DNA from: an uncultured Clostridia bacterium
Lineage (GTDB): Bacteria; Bacillota; Clostridia; Oscillospirales; Acutalibacteraceae
DNA: 6,685 nt
Direction of reading: 5' to 3'
Assembly (NCBI GenBank): GCA_945868935.1
Contig: CAMBNE010000057.1
Location: 1 to 6,685, forward strand
Positions 1 to 5,059 of this stretch are shown here, one piece after another (the first letter of the stretch is position 1; each line of letters opens with the position of its first letter). The notes under the pieces are model-generated. The model did no database searches. It was not told the origin of the DNA and worked only from the letters and a program-made list of their open reading frames with translations. The position numbers and the translations under genes were made by a program.

Positions 1-760
1 TACCATTATATAGTTTACAAGTGATTACTGCTGTGCCTTGCTTTTTTGCAGTAACTATACCACCGCTTTTCTTAACCGGAGCTACCTCTGAATTGCTCGA
101 ATAGTACAGACGATAATACGCTACTGTATTTTCGGGGATATAGCTATTAAGGTCAAATTCTTCTCCTACTCCCAATGTCAGACTCGTTTTATTAAGAGTT
201 ACGGTCTGTGCCATATTACAGACCGTTACTTTACAGCTTGCTGTCAGTCCATTCTCTGTTGAACAAATAACTGTTGCCGTTCCGCAGGACACGGCTGTTA
301 TTGTTCCGTTGTTATCAACTGTAGCAACAGCACTGTTGCTTGAACTGAAATTAAACGGATAATCTGCAATATCGGTGTTTTTTACAAGAGTATATTTCTC
401 TCCGATACCAAGCGTAAGGCTTGATTTATTTAGCTCAAGCTTTGACGGATAAATTACTGTTGTTGATTCAGCAGTTGGTTCTGTTGTTATGGGAACGGTT
501 GCTGATGGAGTAGTTTCCTTTATAGCTGAGTCTGCTAATATTTTTTGCAAATATGTAGTATCAGAAACATTCAGAACTCCGTCACAGTTAAAATCGTATT
601 CCTTTTGCTTTTCGTCAGATAATGTAATCAGACCTGCAATATGTTTCTGAATTTCTGTTGCGTTAAAAACGGTATAGTCAAGAGCTGAAACAGAAAAAGC
701 AGCAACACAAAGAAGCGTTACTGCTGTAAAAAGTATTGCTATTAACTTTTTAAACTTCAT
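1..760 (-). CDS. Secreted protein with N-terminal dockerin and two Ig-like (BIG2) domains, partial
   Basis: The first 253 codons are visible and the gene runs off the left edge. The ATG at 760 has GGAGG at 766-770. Residues 1-26 form a signal peptide (MKFKK, hydrophobic core, then SVSA). Residues 27-75 are dockerin-like. The second calcium loop is complete at 56-67 (D56, N58, D60, N64, D67), but the first repeat keeps only its helix part (NATEIQKHIAGL) and lacks the acidic loop. A Thr/Pro/Ser-rich linker follows (about 80-105), then two bacterial Ig-like group 2 repeats at about 106-181 and 184-253, with the typical LNKSSLTLGIGE and LNKTSLTLGVGE starts. By family, a dockerin docks an extracellular protein to a cohesin. 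The Ig-like domains are probably spacers or binding modules, and any catalytic domain would lie beyond the edge. The start lies 13 bases past the stop of the 34-codon gene, so it is probably the third gene of that transcript. Confidence 0.85.
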   Translation of the reverse strand, partial: MKFKKLIAILFTAVTLLCVAAFSVSALDYTVFNATEIQKHIAGLITLSDEKQKEYDFNCDGVLNVSDTTYLQKILADSAIKETTPSATVPITTEPTAESTTVIYPSKLELNKSSLTLGIGEKYTLVKNTDIADYPFNFSSSNSAVATVDNNGTITAVSCGTATVICSTENGLTASCKVTVCNMAQTVTLNKTSLTLGVGEEFDLNSYIPENTVAYYRLYYSSNSEVAPVKKSGGIVTAKKQGTAVITCKLYNG

Positions 761-773
761 TTTATCCTCCGAA

Positions 774-878
774 TTAATTATAATATCCTGAAATAACATC
801 GGCTCTATGAGCTGCAACGAAACAGCTATAAAGTATTATGTCGTAGCAAAAAACGACTGAAATTATTATTGAAATCAT
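774..878 (-). CDS. Small hydrophobic protein, 34 residues, unrecognised
   Basis: This short reading frame fills the gap between the two dockerin genes. The ATG at 878 is preceded by AAGGAG seven bases upstream, a strong ribosome binding site that overlaps the stop codon of the preceding gene. The stop codon at 774-776 lies 13 bases before the next ATG. The peptide starts MISIIISVVFCYDIIL, is hydrophobic for about 23 residues, contains two cysteines, and ends in a polar tail (HRADVISGYYN). It could be a small membrane protein or a secreted peptide. I do not recognise a family. The tight spacing and strong ribosome binding site argue that it is translated. Its short length and the lack of any comparison keep confidence moderate. 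Confidence 0.55.
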   Translation of the reverse strand: MISIIISVVFCYDIILYSCFVAAHRADVISGYYN

Positions 879-889
879 ATGTTTTCTCC

Positions 890-1457
890 TTATCCTTGAA
901 CAAAATATGTAAGAGCAGTACACCCTTCAAAAGACGAGCTGTCAATGTGACATTGTGCATTTTTTATTATTACTTTCGTTAATGAAGTGCAGTTGAGAAA
1001 TGCATAATATCCAACAGAAACGATGGAGTCGGTCATAGTTACAGAAGTTATTATTATTGCTGAATGCCGAGTCACCAATAGAGGTGATTTTACAGTTTTG
1101 TATTTTACTCGGAATTTTCAATGACGTTGCAGAGCCATTGTATCCTACAATAGTTCCTTTACCGGATGAGGTGCTATATAAATATCCGTTGTAAATACTA
1201 ATTTCACCCGATATGCATTTTTGCATTACTGTACAATCAACAATATTTACTTTTCCATCACTGTTGAAGTCTGCGATTGCTGTATTACTACGCATATTTG
1301 CTAAGTATTTTTGTATTTCTGTAACGTCCTGCACATTTATACTATTGTCATAGTTTACATCACCTACTTTGTATGATGAAGCAACAGCCGAAATGGACGT
1401 TATCGTAAGGAGTATTGCAAAAACAACGAATGTTGATAAAAGTTTTTTGATTCTCAT
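890..1457 (-). pseudogene. Secreted dockerin + BspA-like leucine-rich-repeat protein, frameshifted
   Basis: The ATG at 1457 has GGAGG at about 1463-1467. Residues 1-27 look like a signal peptide (MRIKK, hydrophobic core, SAVAS). Residues 30-83 are a dockerin with two good calcium loops, at 33-44 (DVNYDNSINVQD) and 63-74 (DFNSDGKVNIVD), each followed by a helix (TEIQKYLA, CTVMQKCIS). From about residue 90 the protein resembles BspA-type LRR_5 repeats (SLKIPSKIQ, ITSIGDSAF). After AFSNNNN the frame changes near 1046-1060, at an ATT/AAT run. The next frame continues the same repeat pattern for about 53 residues (SIVSVGYYAFLN, SSSFEGCTALTYFVQG) and stops at 890. Unshifted, translation runs in an unrelated frame to 942. 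The joined product would be about 188 residues, short for this family. A real mutation, recoding or a sequencing error cannot be separated here. Confidence 0.72.
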
Positions 1458-1471
1458 AATTTCCTCCAAAG

Positions 1472-1486
1472 TGGACAATTTGTCCA
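1472..1486. promoter_or_regulatory. Palindromic operator-like site, copy 1
   Basis: This is the perfect 15-bp palindrome TGGACAATTTGTCCA (7-1-7). It lies 14 bases upstream of the dockerin/LRR start codon, just before its ribosome binding site. It matches the sites at 4414 and 4687 exactly, and the site at 2877 in the opposite orientation (only the central base is asymmetric). The position suggests an operator at or just after the transcription start. The binding protein is not known. Confidence 0.75.
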
Positions 1487-1501
1487 AGCTTGAAATATAA
1501 A

Positions 1502-1523
1502 AGCGACTGCAAGTGCAGCCGCT
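1502..1523 (-). terminator. Stem-loop, copy A: terminator of the 158-residue gene
   Basis: Ten-base arms (AGCGACTGCA and TGCAGCCGCT) enclose an AG loop, with one A.C mismatch. It begins four bases after the stop codon at 1528, and on the minus strand it is followed by TTTT, as expected of an intrinsic terminator. It is a diverged copy of the stem-loops at 4441, 4717 and 5044. It lies 16 bp from the palindrome at 1472 (counting from G1503). Unlike the other copies, the linker has only a weak -10 (TATTTC). Confidence 0.6.
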
Positions 1524-1527
1524 CGAA

Positions 1528-2004
1528 TTAGTATATATCACTTCTCATTAACATCGCCACAGGGTCGAAAGTAATTCTATCCCTGATACACTTGAGATAA
1601 AAACTACTGTAAAGTCCATATAATAGTCTTATTAGCTTATCCTGTTGTTCTTCATCAACAATGCCGTCAAGGTCAGGATGGGTGATGTGTACGTTCCGAT
1701 ACTCTTCTAAAAGTGTAGGATTGTCAACCTTTGCATAAAACTTAATGTTTTCAAGTCGTATTACCTTGTTTTCATCGTCGAGTTTTCCTCCTGTGAAGTC
1801 AACTACGGCAGTTGTAACAATGCGCTGCTTTTTTTCTTCCTCTGTTGGCTCGAAGAAACGGTACATTTTAAATTCAATGAGTACCGGGCAAATAGGTTCA
1901 CCCATTGCATACCTTTTCTTTGGCGGCATATTATAGGGCTCAACTTCGATTTTTTCAAAATCCTTGTAATAAGTATCCTTGTAATTTTTTTCTGAAAGAA
2001 TCAT
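1528..2004 (-). CDS. Unknown 158-residue protein
   Basis: I do not recognise this protein. The ATG at 2004 has AGGAGG eight bases upstream, so the start is well supported. The product is soluble-looking, with no signal peptide or membrane segment. It is rich in charged residues and has a Pro/Lys patch near residues 27-30 (PPKK). Its centre (about 40-100) alternates hydrophobic and charged residues in a way that suggests beta structure, and the last 40 residues look helical (QQDKLIRLLYGLYSSFYLK). It lies 97 bases after the spoVG-like gene and may have its own promoter at about 2069. It ends in stem-loop copy A. Its place between the parAB-spoVG operon and the dockerin operon suggests an element gene, but no function can be assigned. 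Confidence 0.85.
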   Translation of the reverse strand: MILSEKNYKDTYYKDFEKIEVEPYNMPPKKRYAMGEPICPVLIEFKMYRFFEPTEEEKKQRIVTTAVVDFTGGKLDDENKVIRLENIKFYAKVDNPTLLEEYRNVHITHPDLDGIVDEEQQDKLIRLLYGLYSSFYLKCIRDRITFDPVAMLMRSDIY

Positions 2005-2058
2005 AATGTAACCTCCTGAAATTAATTTTTCTTCACATTTACTTTTTCATTTAAGGGC

Positions 2059-2092
2059 TGACACATATATTTTAGCACAAACTACTGTGTCA
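2059..2092 (-). promoter_or_regulatory. Extended -10 promoter flanked by a 7-bp inverted repeat
   Basis: On the minus strand TGCTAAAAT (2069-2077) matches an extended -10 box, 64 bases before the start codon at 2004. It is bracketed by perfect arms TGACACA (2059-2065) and TGTGTCA (2086-2092), 20 bases apart, which could be an operator or a stem. No clear -35 is present, which fits an extended -10 promoter. It would drive the 158-residue gene separately from parAB. Confidence 0.4.
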
Positions 2093-2101
2093 TAAAAATC
2101 C

Positions 2102-2371
2102 CTATGCGTTTAATTTTTCAATTATTGCCTTTTTTATTTTATGAAACAGCTTGCGCTGCGGAATTATACTGTATTGACGGTTATTCTCTGCAAATTCGGA
2201 ATTTGGAAGCTTTATATTAATTACTCCGTCAACGCAAGATACATTTATATCGTTGATTATAAGCTCGTTGTTCAGAGTAATTGAAGCTATTGCTATAAGA
2301 TTCTTGCTTTTAATCTTGCGTATTCTGACATCGGTAACGTCAATTGCTTTATTGTCCTTTATTGTAATCAC
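2102..2371 (-). CDS. SpoVG family protein
   Basis: The 89-residue product matches the SpoVG family in length and pattern. VTDVRIRK (12-19) is followed by AIASITLNNELIINDINV (27-44), which corresponds to the conserved AIASITLDxEFVVHDIRV-like core, and then by a KLPNSEF strand and a helical C-terminus. Family members are small nucleic-acid-binding regulators, known from septation and sporulation in Bacillus. Here a role in the element's own regulation is more likely (inference). The start is GTG at 2371 and overlaps the parB stop as GTGA, so translation is probably coupled, with AAGGA just upstream. It is the third gene of a parA-parB-spoVG operon. The C-terminal tail is Lys-rich (KLFHKIKKAIIEKL). 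Confidence 0.82.
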   Translation of the reverse strand: MITIKDNKAIDVTDVRIRKIKSKNLIAIASITLNNELIINDINVSCVDGVINIKLPNSEFAENNRQYSIIPQRKLFHKIKKAIIEKLNA

Positions 2372-3609
2372 CGTTCCTTTTTCAAAACTTTAATTATTCG
2401 CTCAACAGAATAATTTTCTCGTATATAATGCCTGATAATATTTTCAAGTACCTTTGGTTTCAAAACGTACTGGGTATTATTAAACTTACATCTGAAAAAT
2501 CCTCTGTATATATTCCAGTCAAAGAAAATACGTCGTCCGTTATAATGTGCAATTCCTCCTGCGAATCGTTTTCCGTAGTTTTCATAGAAATATTCGACGA
2601 CCTCTTTTGAATTGTATACCTCTTTTATAATTAAGTAATCAACATTTGTTTCGTCAATTACAAATTCGGAAAGGATTTTTCTTGTTTCAAAGTCTATGTC
2701 GTCAGGTGCAGTAATCTCAATATCCCCGATTGAAATATCAACATCTTCAGATGTTTCCCTGCTTTTTTCTTCTTCAATCTGCTCCGGGTTAAAATCTGCG
2801 ACGTCTGATTCTTCGCTGTCAGTTTTGTCTTCATCTTCGGTGACCACTTCACCATAATCAACTGAATCGTTTGATGTGGACAAATTGTCCATCTTTTCAG
2901 GATAAAAAATATTTTCGAGGTCAGAGGGGTTTTCTTTAATTTCACGTGCATTGGCGGTTGTAATTTTGCAGTTCGTATTATTAAGCATAAACTCAAACAG
3001 CCTGTTTTGTTCTGCTTCGGTGAGATACGATAATTCAACCGCCGCTATTACCGGAATACTTCCGTTATCAACTCTGTCGAGTAAAGGTTTAATAAGATAT
3101 GTAAGCCTTAAATAACGGTAAATCTTTTTGCGGCTCGTGGAAGTTTCATCTGCGATTTTTTTTATTGCGTCGTGACTGCCCTCAAGCTCCACAAGCTCCT
3201 TTAAGGACAAAGCCATTTCAGAGGGAAGATAATCGTTGTTTCTGAAAACATTAAGGGTGATTCTGTATGTAGCCTTTTGTTTTTCAGTCAAGTCCTTTTT
3301 AATGATACATTTGGTAGTTGGCAATCCTGCCTTGATTACTGCTCTCCTGCGGTGACGTCCGTCAACGAGTTCGTAATTTCCATCAGGAAGAGAAGTTACA
3401 ATACAAGGACTGAGCTGCCCGTCCTTTGCAATTCTTTCTGCAAGCTGCTCTATTGTGTCCTCGTGAATTTTAAAATTCTGATTGTTGTTTTCAATTATTT
3501 TTTCATTTGGAATATCAATAATCTGATTGTCCATATCTTTACCGAGTATATCGGCATATGCATTAGCTACTGTTGGAATTCCTTGTACCGGAATGTTGAA
3601 TTTACTCAT
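2368..3609 (-). CDS. parB: ParB-like partition protein with extended C-terminus
   Basis: ParB/Srx-type protein of 413 residues. The N-terminal domain (about 33-105) carries GRHRRRA (84-90), the box that in ParB proteins forms part of the CTP-binding and hydrolysis site. A helix-turn-helix region follows at about 145-190 (AIKKIADETSTSRKKIYRYLR), then an acidic linker at about 248-315 rich in Glu, Asp and Ser. A well-ordered C-terminal region (about 316-413) has many aromatic residues (YFYENYGKRF, FFDWNIYRGFF) and is unlike the short dimerisation tail of chromosomal ParB. I chose ATG 3609, which overlaps the parA stop by 8 bases. In-frame GTG 3618 and TTG 3624 are possible alternatives. Residues 240-245 are encoded by one copy of the palindrome, at 2877. 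By family, it binds a centromere-like site and stimulates ParA. Confidence 0.88.
   Translation of the reverse strand: MSKFNIPVQGIPTVANAYADILGKDMDNQIIDIPNEKIIENNNQNFKIHEDTIEQLAERIAKDGQLSPCIVTSLPDGNYELVDGRHRRRAVIKAGLPTTKCIIKKDLTEKQKATYRITLNVFRNNDYLPSEMALSLKELVELEGSHDAIKKIADETSTSRKKIYRYLRLTYLIKPLLDRVDNGSIPVIAAVELSYLTEAEQNRLFEFMLNNTNCKITTANAREIKENPSDLENIFYPEKMDNLSTSNDSVDYGEVVTEDEDKTDSEESDVADFNPEQIEEEKSRETSEDVDISIGDIEITAPDDIDFETRKILSEFVIDETNVDYLIIKEVYNSKEVVEYFYENYGKRFAGGIAHYNGRRIFFDWNIYRGFFRCKFNNTQYVLKPKVLENIIRHYIRENYSVERIIKVLKKER
2877..2891. promoter_or_regulatory. Palindromic site inside parB, copy 2 (parS-like candidate)
   Basis: The perfect 15-bp palindrome TGGACAAATTGTCCA lies within the parB coding sequence, where it encodes M-D-N-L-S plus part of a threonine codon in the linker. 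It differs from the other copies only by orientation (central base). It has no promoter or stem-loop beside it, so it fits a partition or silencing site bound by ParB better than an ordinary operator. ParB sites close to or inside parAB operons are common. Identification is by position only. Confidence 0.6.
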
Positions 3610-4390
3610 TTCTGTCACCGCCAATCAGATAATCTACAACTTGCATATAAGCTTTGCCCACTTCATCGCTTTTGCGTTTGATTAATATGCTTTTTTGAGC
3701 CGAACTGTTTACCGCAGTTGTGCGATAGGGAATAGGGGATAAAACGAGCTTGCCGTAGCTTGAAGTAAGCGCATTAAGTATTTCATTGCCTATGTTTGTA
3801 TTGTGATACATTGTAGGTAATATGATAACGTCGTTAGAAATACTTGCAGTGGATTTAATTCTCAGATAAGTTTTAAGCATATTATCTGTTCCTTTGTATG
3901 CAAGAGGGTCAGCCTGAACCGGAATAAGTAAAACGTCTGAACAGATGATTGCGTTTGTTACACGCAGGTCAAGCGTCGGACCGCAGTCAATAATTATGAA
4001 ATCGTACTTATTGAAGAAATCAACAGAGAACATACGGTTCAGAACAGTTGCACTCTCTGAATCAACTCCAAGCGTTGTTACAACGCCTGCAAGCATTTGT
4101 GTTGCAGGGATGAAATCGAGATTTAATTTGCTGTTGTGTCTGATATAATCTTCCGGGTTTGTTTTGAATTTTGCAACCGTCTGATATATGTACTCGCTGA
4201 TAGTAGGTTTTCCGTCAAACGAAAATTCAAGCCAATCACTCAAGTGAGCCTGACTATCCATATCTACGAGCAGAATATTCTTTCCTCTGTCGGAAAGACC
4301 GGCAGCAATGTTAATTGCCGATGTTGTTTTGGCAACGCCGCCTTTTTCGTTTGCAATAGCAATGATTTTTGTGTTTTTGTTCTTTTCCAT
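3602..4390 (-). CDS. parA: ParA-family partition ATPase
   Basis: Walker-type ParA ATPase of 262 residues. The deviant Walker A motif is KGGVAKTT (16-23, with both lysines), followed by DMDSQAHLSDW (43-53) in the position of the ParA DxDPQ motif and Walker B FIIIDCGPTL (131-140). There is no N-terminal helix-turn-helix extension, so it resembles the shorter Soj/type Ib forms, which often rely on another protein for promoter control. ParA binds DNA non-specifically with ATP and is driven by ParB to move or position DNA. I chose ATG 4390, with AAAGG nine bases upstream. Upstream in-frame ATGs (4408, 4429) would put the palindrome in or next to the coding region. The gene overlaps parB by 8 bases. 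The palindrome at 4414 sits in its 5' leader. Confidence 0.93.
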   Translation of the reverse strand: MEKNKNTKIIAIANEKGGVAKTTSAINIAAGLSDRGKNILLVDMDSQAHLSDWLEFSFDGKPTISEYIYQTVAKFKTNPEDYIRHNSKLNLDFIPATQMLAGVVTTLGVDSESATVLNRMFSVDFFNKYDFIIIDCGPTLDLRVTNAIICSDVLLIPVQADPLAYKGTDNMLKTYLRIKSTASISNDVIILPTMYHNTNIGNEILNALTSSYGKLVLSPIPYRTTAVNSSAQKSILIKRKSDEVGKAYMQVVDYLIGGDRNE

Positions 4391-4413
4391 ATAATCTAAT
4401 CCTTTCATTTGCG

Positions 4414-4428
4414 TGGACAATTTGTCCA
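4414..4428. promoter_or_regulatory. Palindromic operator-like site, copy 3, before parA
   Basis: This 15-bp palindrome extends here to a perfect 17-bp inverted repeat (4413-4429, G and C added). It starts four bases downstream of the -10 box at 4433-4438, so it covers the expected transcription start. A bound protein there would block parA transcription. It lies 23 bases before the start codon. Confidence 0.78.
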
Positions 4429-4432
4429 CTTT

Positions 4433-4460
4433 ATAATATTAAAACCGACTGCAAGTGCAA
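4433..4460 (-). promoter_or_regulatory. Promoter of parA
   Basis: On the minus strand TTGCAC (4455-4460) and TATTAT (4433-4438) are separated by 16 bp. The -35 lies inside the stem-loop. The same pair with the same spacing occurs upstream of the 62- and 83-residue genes, which supports it as a real promoter although the -35 is only a half match to consensus. Confidence 0.55.
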
Positions 4461-4468
4461 TCGGTTTT
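4441..4468. terminator. Stem-loop, copy B: terminator of the 62-residue gene
   Basis: AAAACCGACTGCA and TGCAATCGGTTTT arms pair over 13 positions with one C.A mismatch and an AG loop. Both sides have T runs, so it could terminate on either strand. It follows the stop codon at 4477 by 8 bases. It also contains the -35 box of parA. Confidence 0.7.
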
Positions 4469-4476
4469 TGACTGAG

Positions 4477-4665
4477 TTAATTTGAAATGCTGATTTTATG
4501 TTGTTTGCAGTATTCCTCGGCTTCTCTTTTGGTCTTGGTTACCTTTATAGTGTCCGAACCGTAGAGAACGCCGTTTTTATACCTGCCTTGATAACCTATA
4601 ACTTCATAATGGGTAGACATAGTACCGTAACCAAATGCGTGTCTTTTTTCAATAGTGTAAATCAT
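4477..4665 (-). CDS. Small unknown protein, 62 residues
   Basis: The start is ATG 4665, which has AGGAG eight bases upstream. A longer in-frame version from 4749 would read through the operator, promoter and stem-loop and is unlikely. The product starts MIYTIEKRHAFGYG and has several Tyr and Gly residues in the first half (about 8-40), suggesting beta strands. A short Lys/Glu-rich helix (KREAEEYCKQHK) lies near the end. I do not recognise a family. The gene sits between two copies of the same regulatory module, so it is probably expressed as a single-gene unit, co-regulated with parA. It could be a small regulator or accessory factor, but nothing in the sequence shows this. Confidence 0.72.
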   Translation of the reverse strand: MIYTIEKRHAFGYGTMSTHYEVIGYQGRYKNGVLYGSDTIKVTKTKREAEEYCKQHKISISN

Positions 4666-4686
4666 ATCGGCAACTCCTTTCAAAGT

Positions 4687-4701
4687 TGGACAATTTGTCC
4701 A
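4687..4701. promoter_or_regulatory. Palindromic operator-like site, copy 4, before the 62-residue gene
   Basis: Perfect 15-bp palindrome, identical to copy 3. It starts four bases downstream of the -10 box at 4706-4711 and lies 21 bases before the start codon at 4665. The same geometry as at parA implies shared control of both genes. Confidence 0.78.
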
Positions 4702-4705
4702 CTTT

Positions 4706-4733
4706 ATAATATTAAAACCGACTGCTAATGCAA
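4706..4733 (-). promoter_or_regulatory. Promoter of the 62-residue gene
   Basis: On the minus strand TTGCAT (4728-4733) and TATTAT (4706-4711) have a 16-bp spacer, matching the parA promoter position for position. The -35 is embedded in the stem-loop. Confidence 0.55.
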
Positions 4734-4738
4734 TCGGT
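4717..4738 (-). terminator. Stem-loop, copy C: terminator of the 83-residue gene
   Basis: CCGACTGC and GCAATCGG arms with a C.A mismatch enclose a TAAT loop and are extended by one A-T pair. On the minus strand it is followed by TTTT. It begins 7 bases after the stop codon at 4746. Confidence 0.6.
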
Positions 4739-4745
4739 GTGTTTT

Positions 4746-4997
4746 TCATTTTCTTTTAATCATTTGTATCTTGAATCTTTCGTATTCGTCGGATAAACCG
4801 TTTTCGGAAATGAAATTTAAAAACGTATCTGCCATTGCTGAACAAGCAATTCGTTCTTTTTCCTTTTCTTTTAAAACTTCATCATCAACAATACATTTAA
4901 AGCCTTCAAAACAACCGTCATATTCTCCGAATGCTTCAAAAGCTAATTGCTCGCAATGATATGCTTCTTTAAAAATTGATTCTTTAAGCTGTTTCAT
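4746..4997 (-). CDS. Small unknown protein, 83 residues
   Basis: ATG 4997 has AGGA seven bases upstream. The product is acidic in the middle, Lys-rich at the very end, and looks almost wholly helical (QLKESIFKEAYHCEQLAFEA, then VLKEKEKERIACSAMADTFL). It has three cysteines and no signal peptide or membrane segment. I do not recognise a family. It is the first leftward gene after the divergent integrase, a position where excision factors or regulators often lie in integrative elements. No helix-turn-helix is evident, so that role is not supported by sequence. It has the stem-loop promoter module but lacks the common palindrome. Confidence 0.75.
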   Translation of the reverse strand: MKQLKESIFKEAYHCEQLAFEAFGEYDGCFEGFKCIVDDEVLKEKEKERIACSAMADTFLNFISENGLSDEYERFKIQMIKRK

Positions 4998-5013
4998 AGT
5001 TATTCCTACTTTC

Positions 5014-5029
5014 TATCCCAACAGGGTTA
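5014..5029. promoter_or_regulatory. Alternative operator-like imperfect inverted repeat
   Basis: TATCCCAACAGGGTTA pairs TA and CCC on one side with GGG and TA on the other. It occupies almost exactly the place, relative to the stem-loop at 5044, that the TGGACAA palindrome takes in the other three modules. It overlaps one edge of the TATAAT -10. It may be a site for a different regulator. Confidence 0.35.
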
Positions 5030-5059
5030 TTATAATAAAAAAACCGACTGCAAGTGCAA
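5029..5059 (-). promoter_or_regulatory. Promoter of the 83-residue gene
   Basis: On the minus strand TATTAT (5032-5037) lies 16 bp from TTGCAC (5054-5059), as in the parA promoter. An overlapping consensus TATAAT is at 5029-5034. The -35 is inside the stem-loop. Confidence 0.5.

Larger units (their letters stand above)
4414..4465. repeat. 52-bp direct repeat, unit 1 (operator + promoter + stem-loop)
   Basis: This 52-bp block is repeated at 4687-4738 with two mismatches, both in the loop region of the stem-loop (AAGT versus TAAT). It carries the palindrome, a 16-bp linker and the stem-loop in the same order. Such near identity between noncoding blocks before two different genes points to recent duplication or strong selection on the whole module. 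Confidence 0.85.
4687..4738. repeat. 52-bp direct repeat, unit 2
   Basis: Second copy of the block at 4414-4465, with 50 of 52 bases identical. It lies between the 83- and 62-residue genes and has the same order of palindrome, 16-bp linker and stem-loop. Confidence 0.85.

Noticed and set aside
942..1541. Single 199-codon frame for the dockerin/LRR gene
   Set aside because: The first 28 codons cross the stem-loop and palindrome, and the last part (after about 1050) is out of frame with the repeat pattern.
2694..3038. Leftward 114-codon frame inside parB
   Set aside because: It is a shifted frame of the parB linker, rich in Lys/Thr from the A-rich coding strand, and parB itself has clear domain matches.
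3527..3533. TTGTCCA half site in parB
   Set aside because: The other half of the palindrome is absent, so it is probably chance coding sequence.
3277..3681. Rightward open frame of 134 codons opposite parA and parB
   Set aside because: It is antisense to two strongly supported genes, its product has no recognisable features, and no ribosome binding site is evident.
4477..4749. Longer 90-codon version of the 62-residue gene
   Set aside because: The extra 28 codons translate the stem-loop, promoter and palindrome. The ATG at 4665 has a good ribosome binding site.
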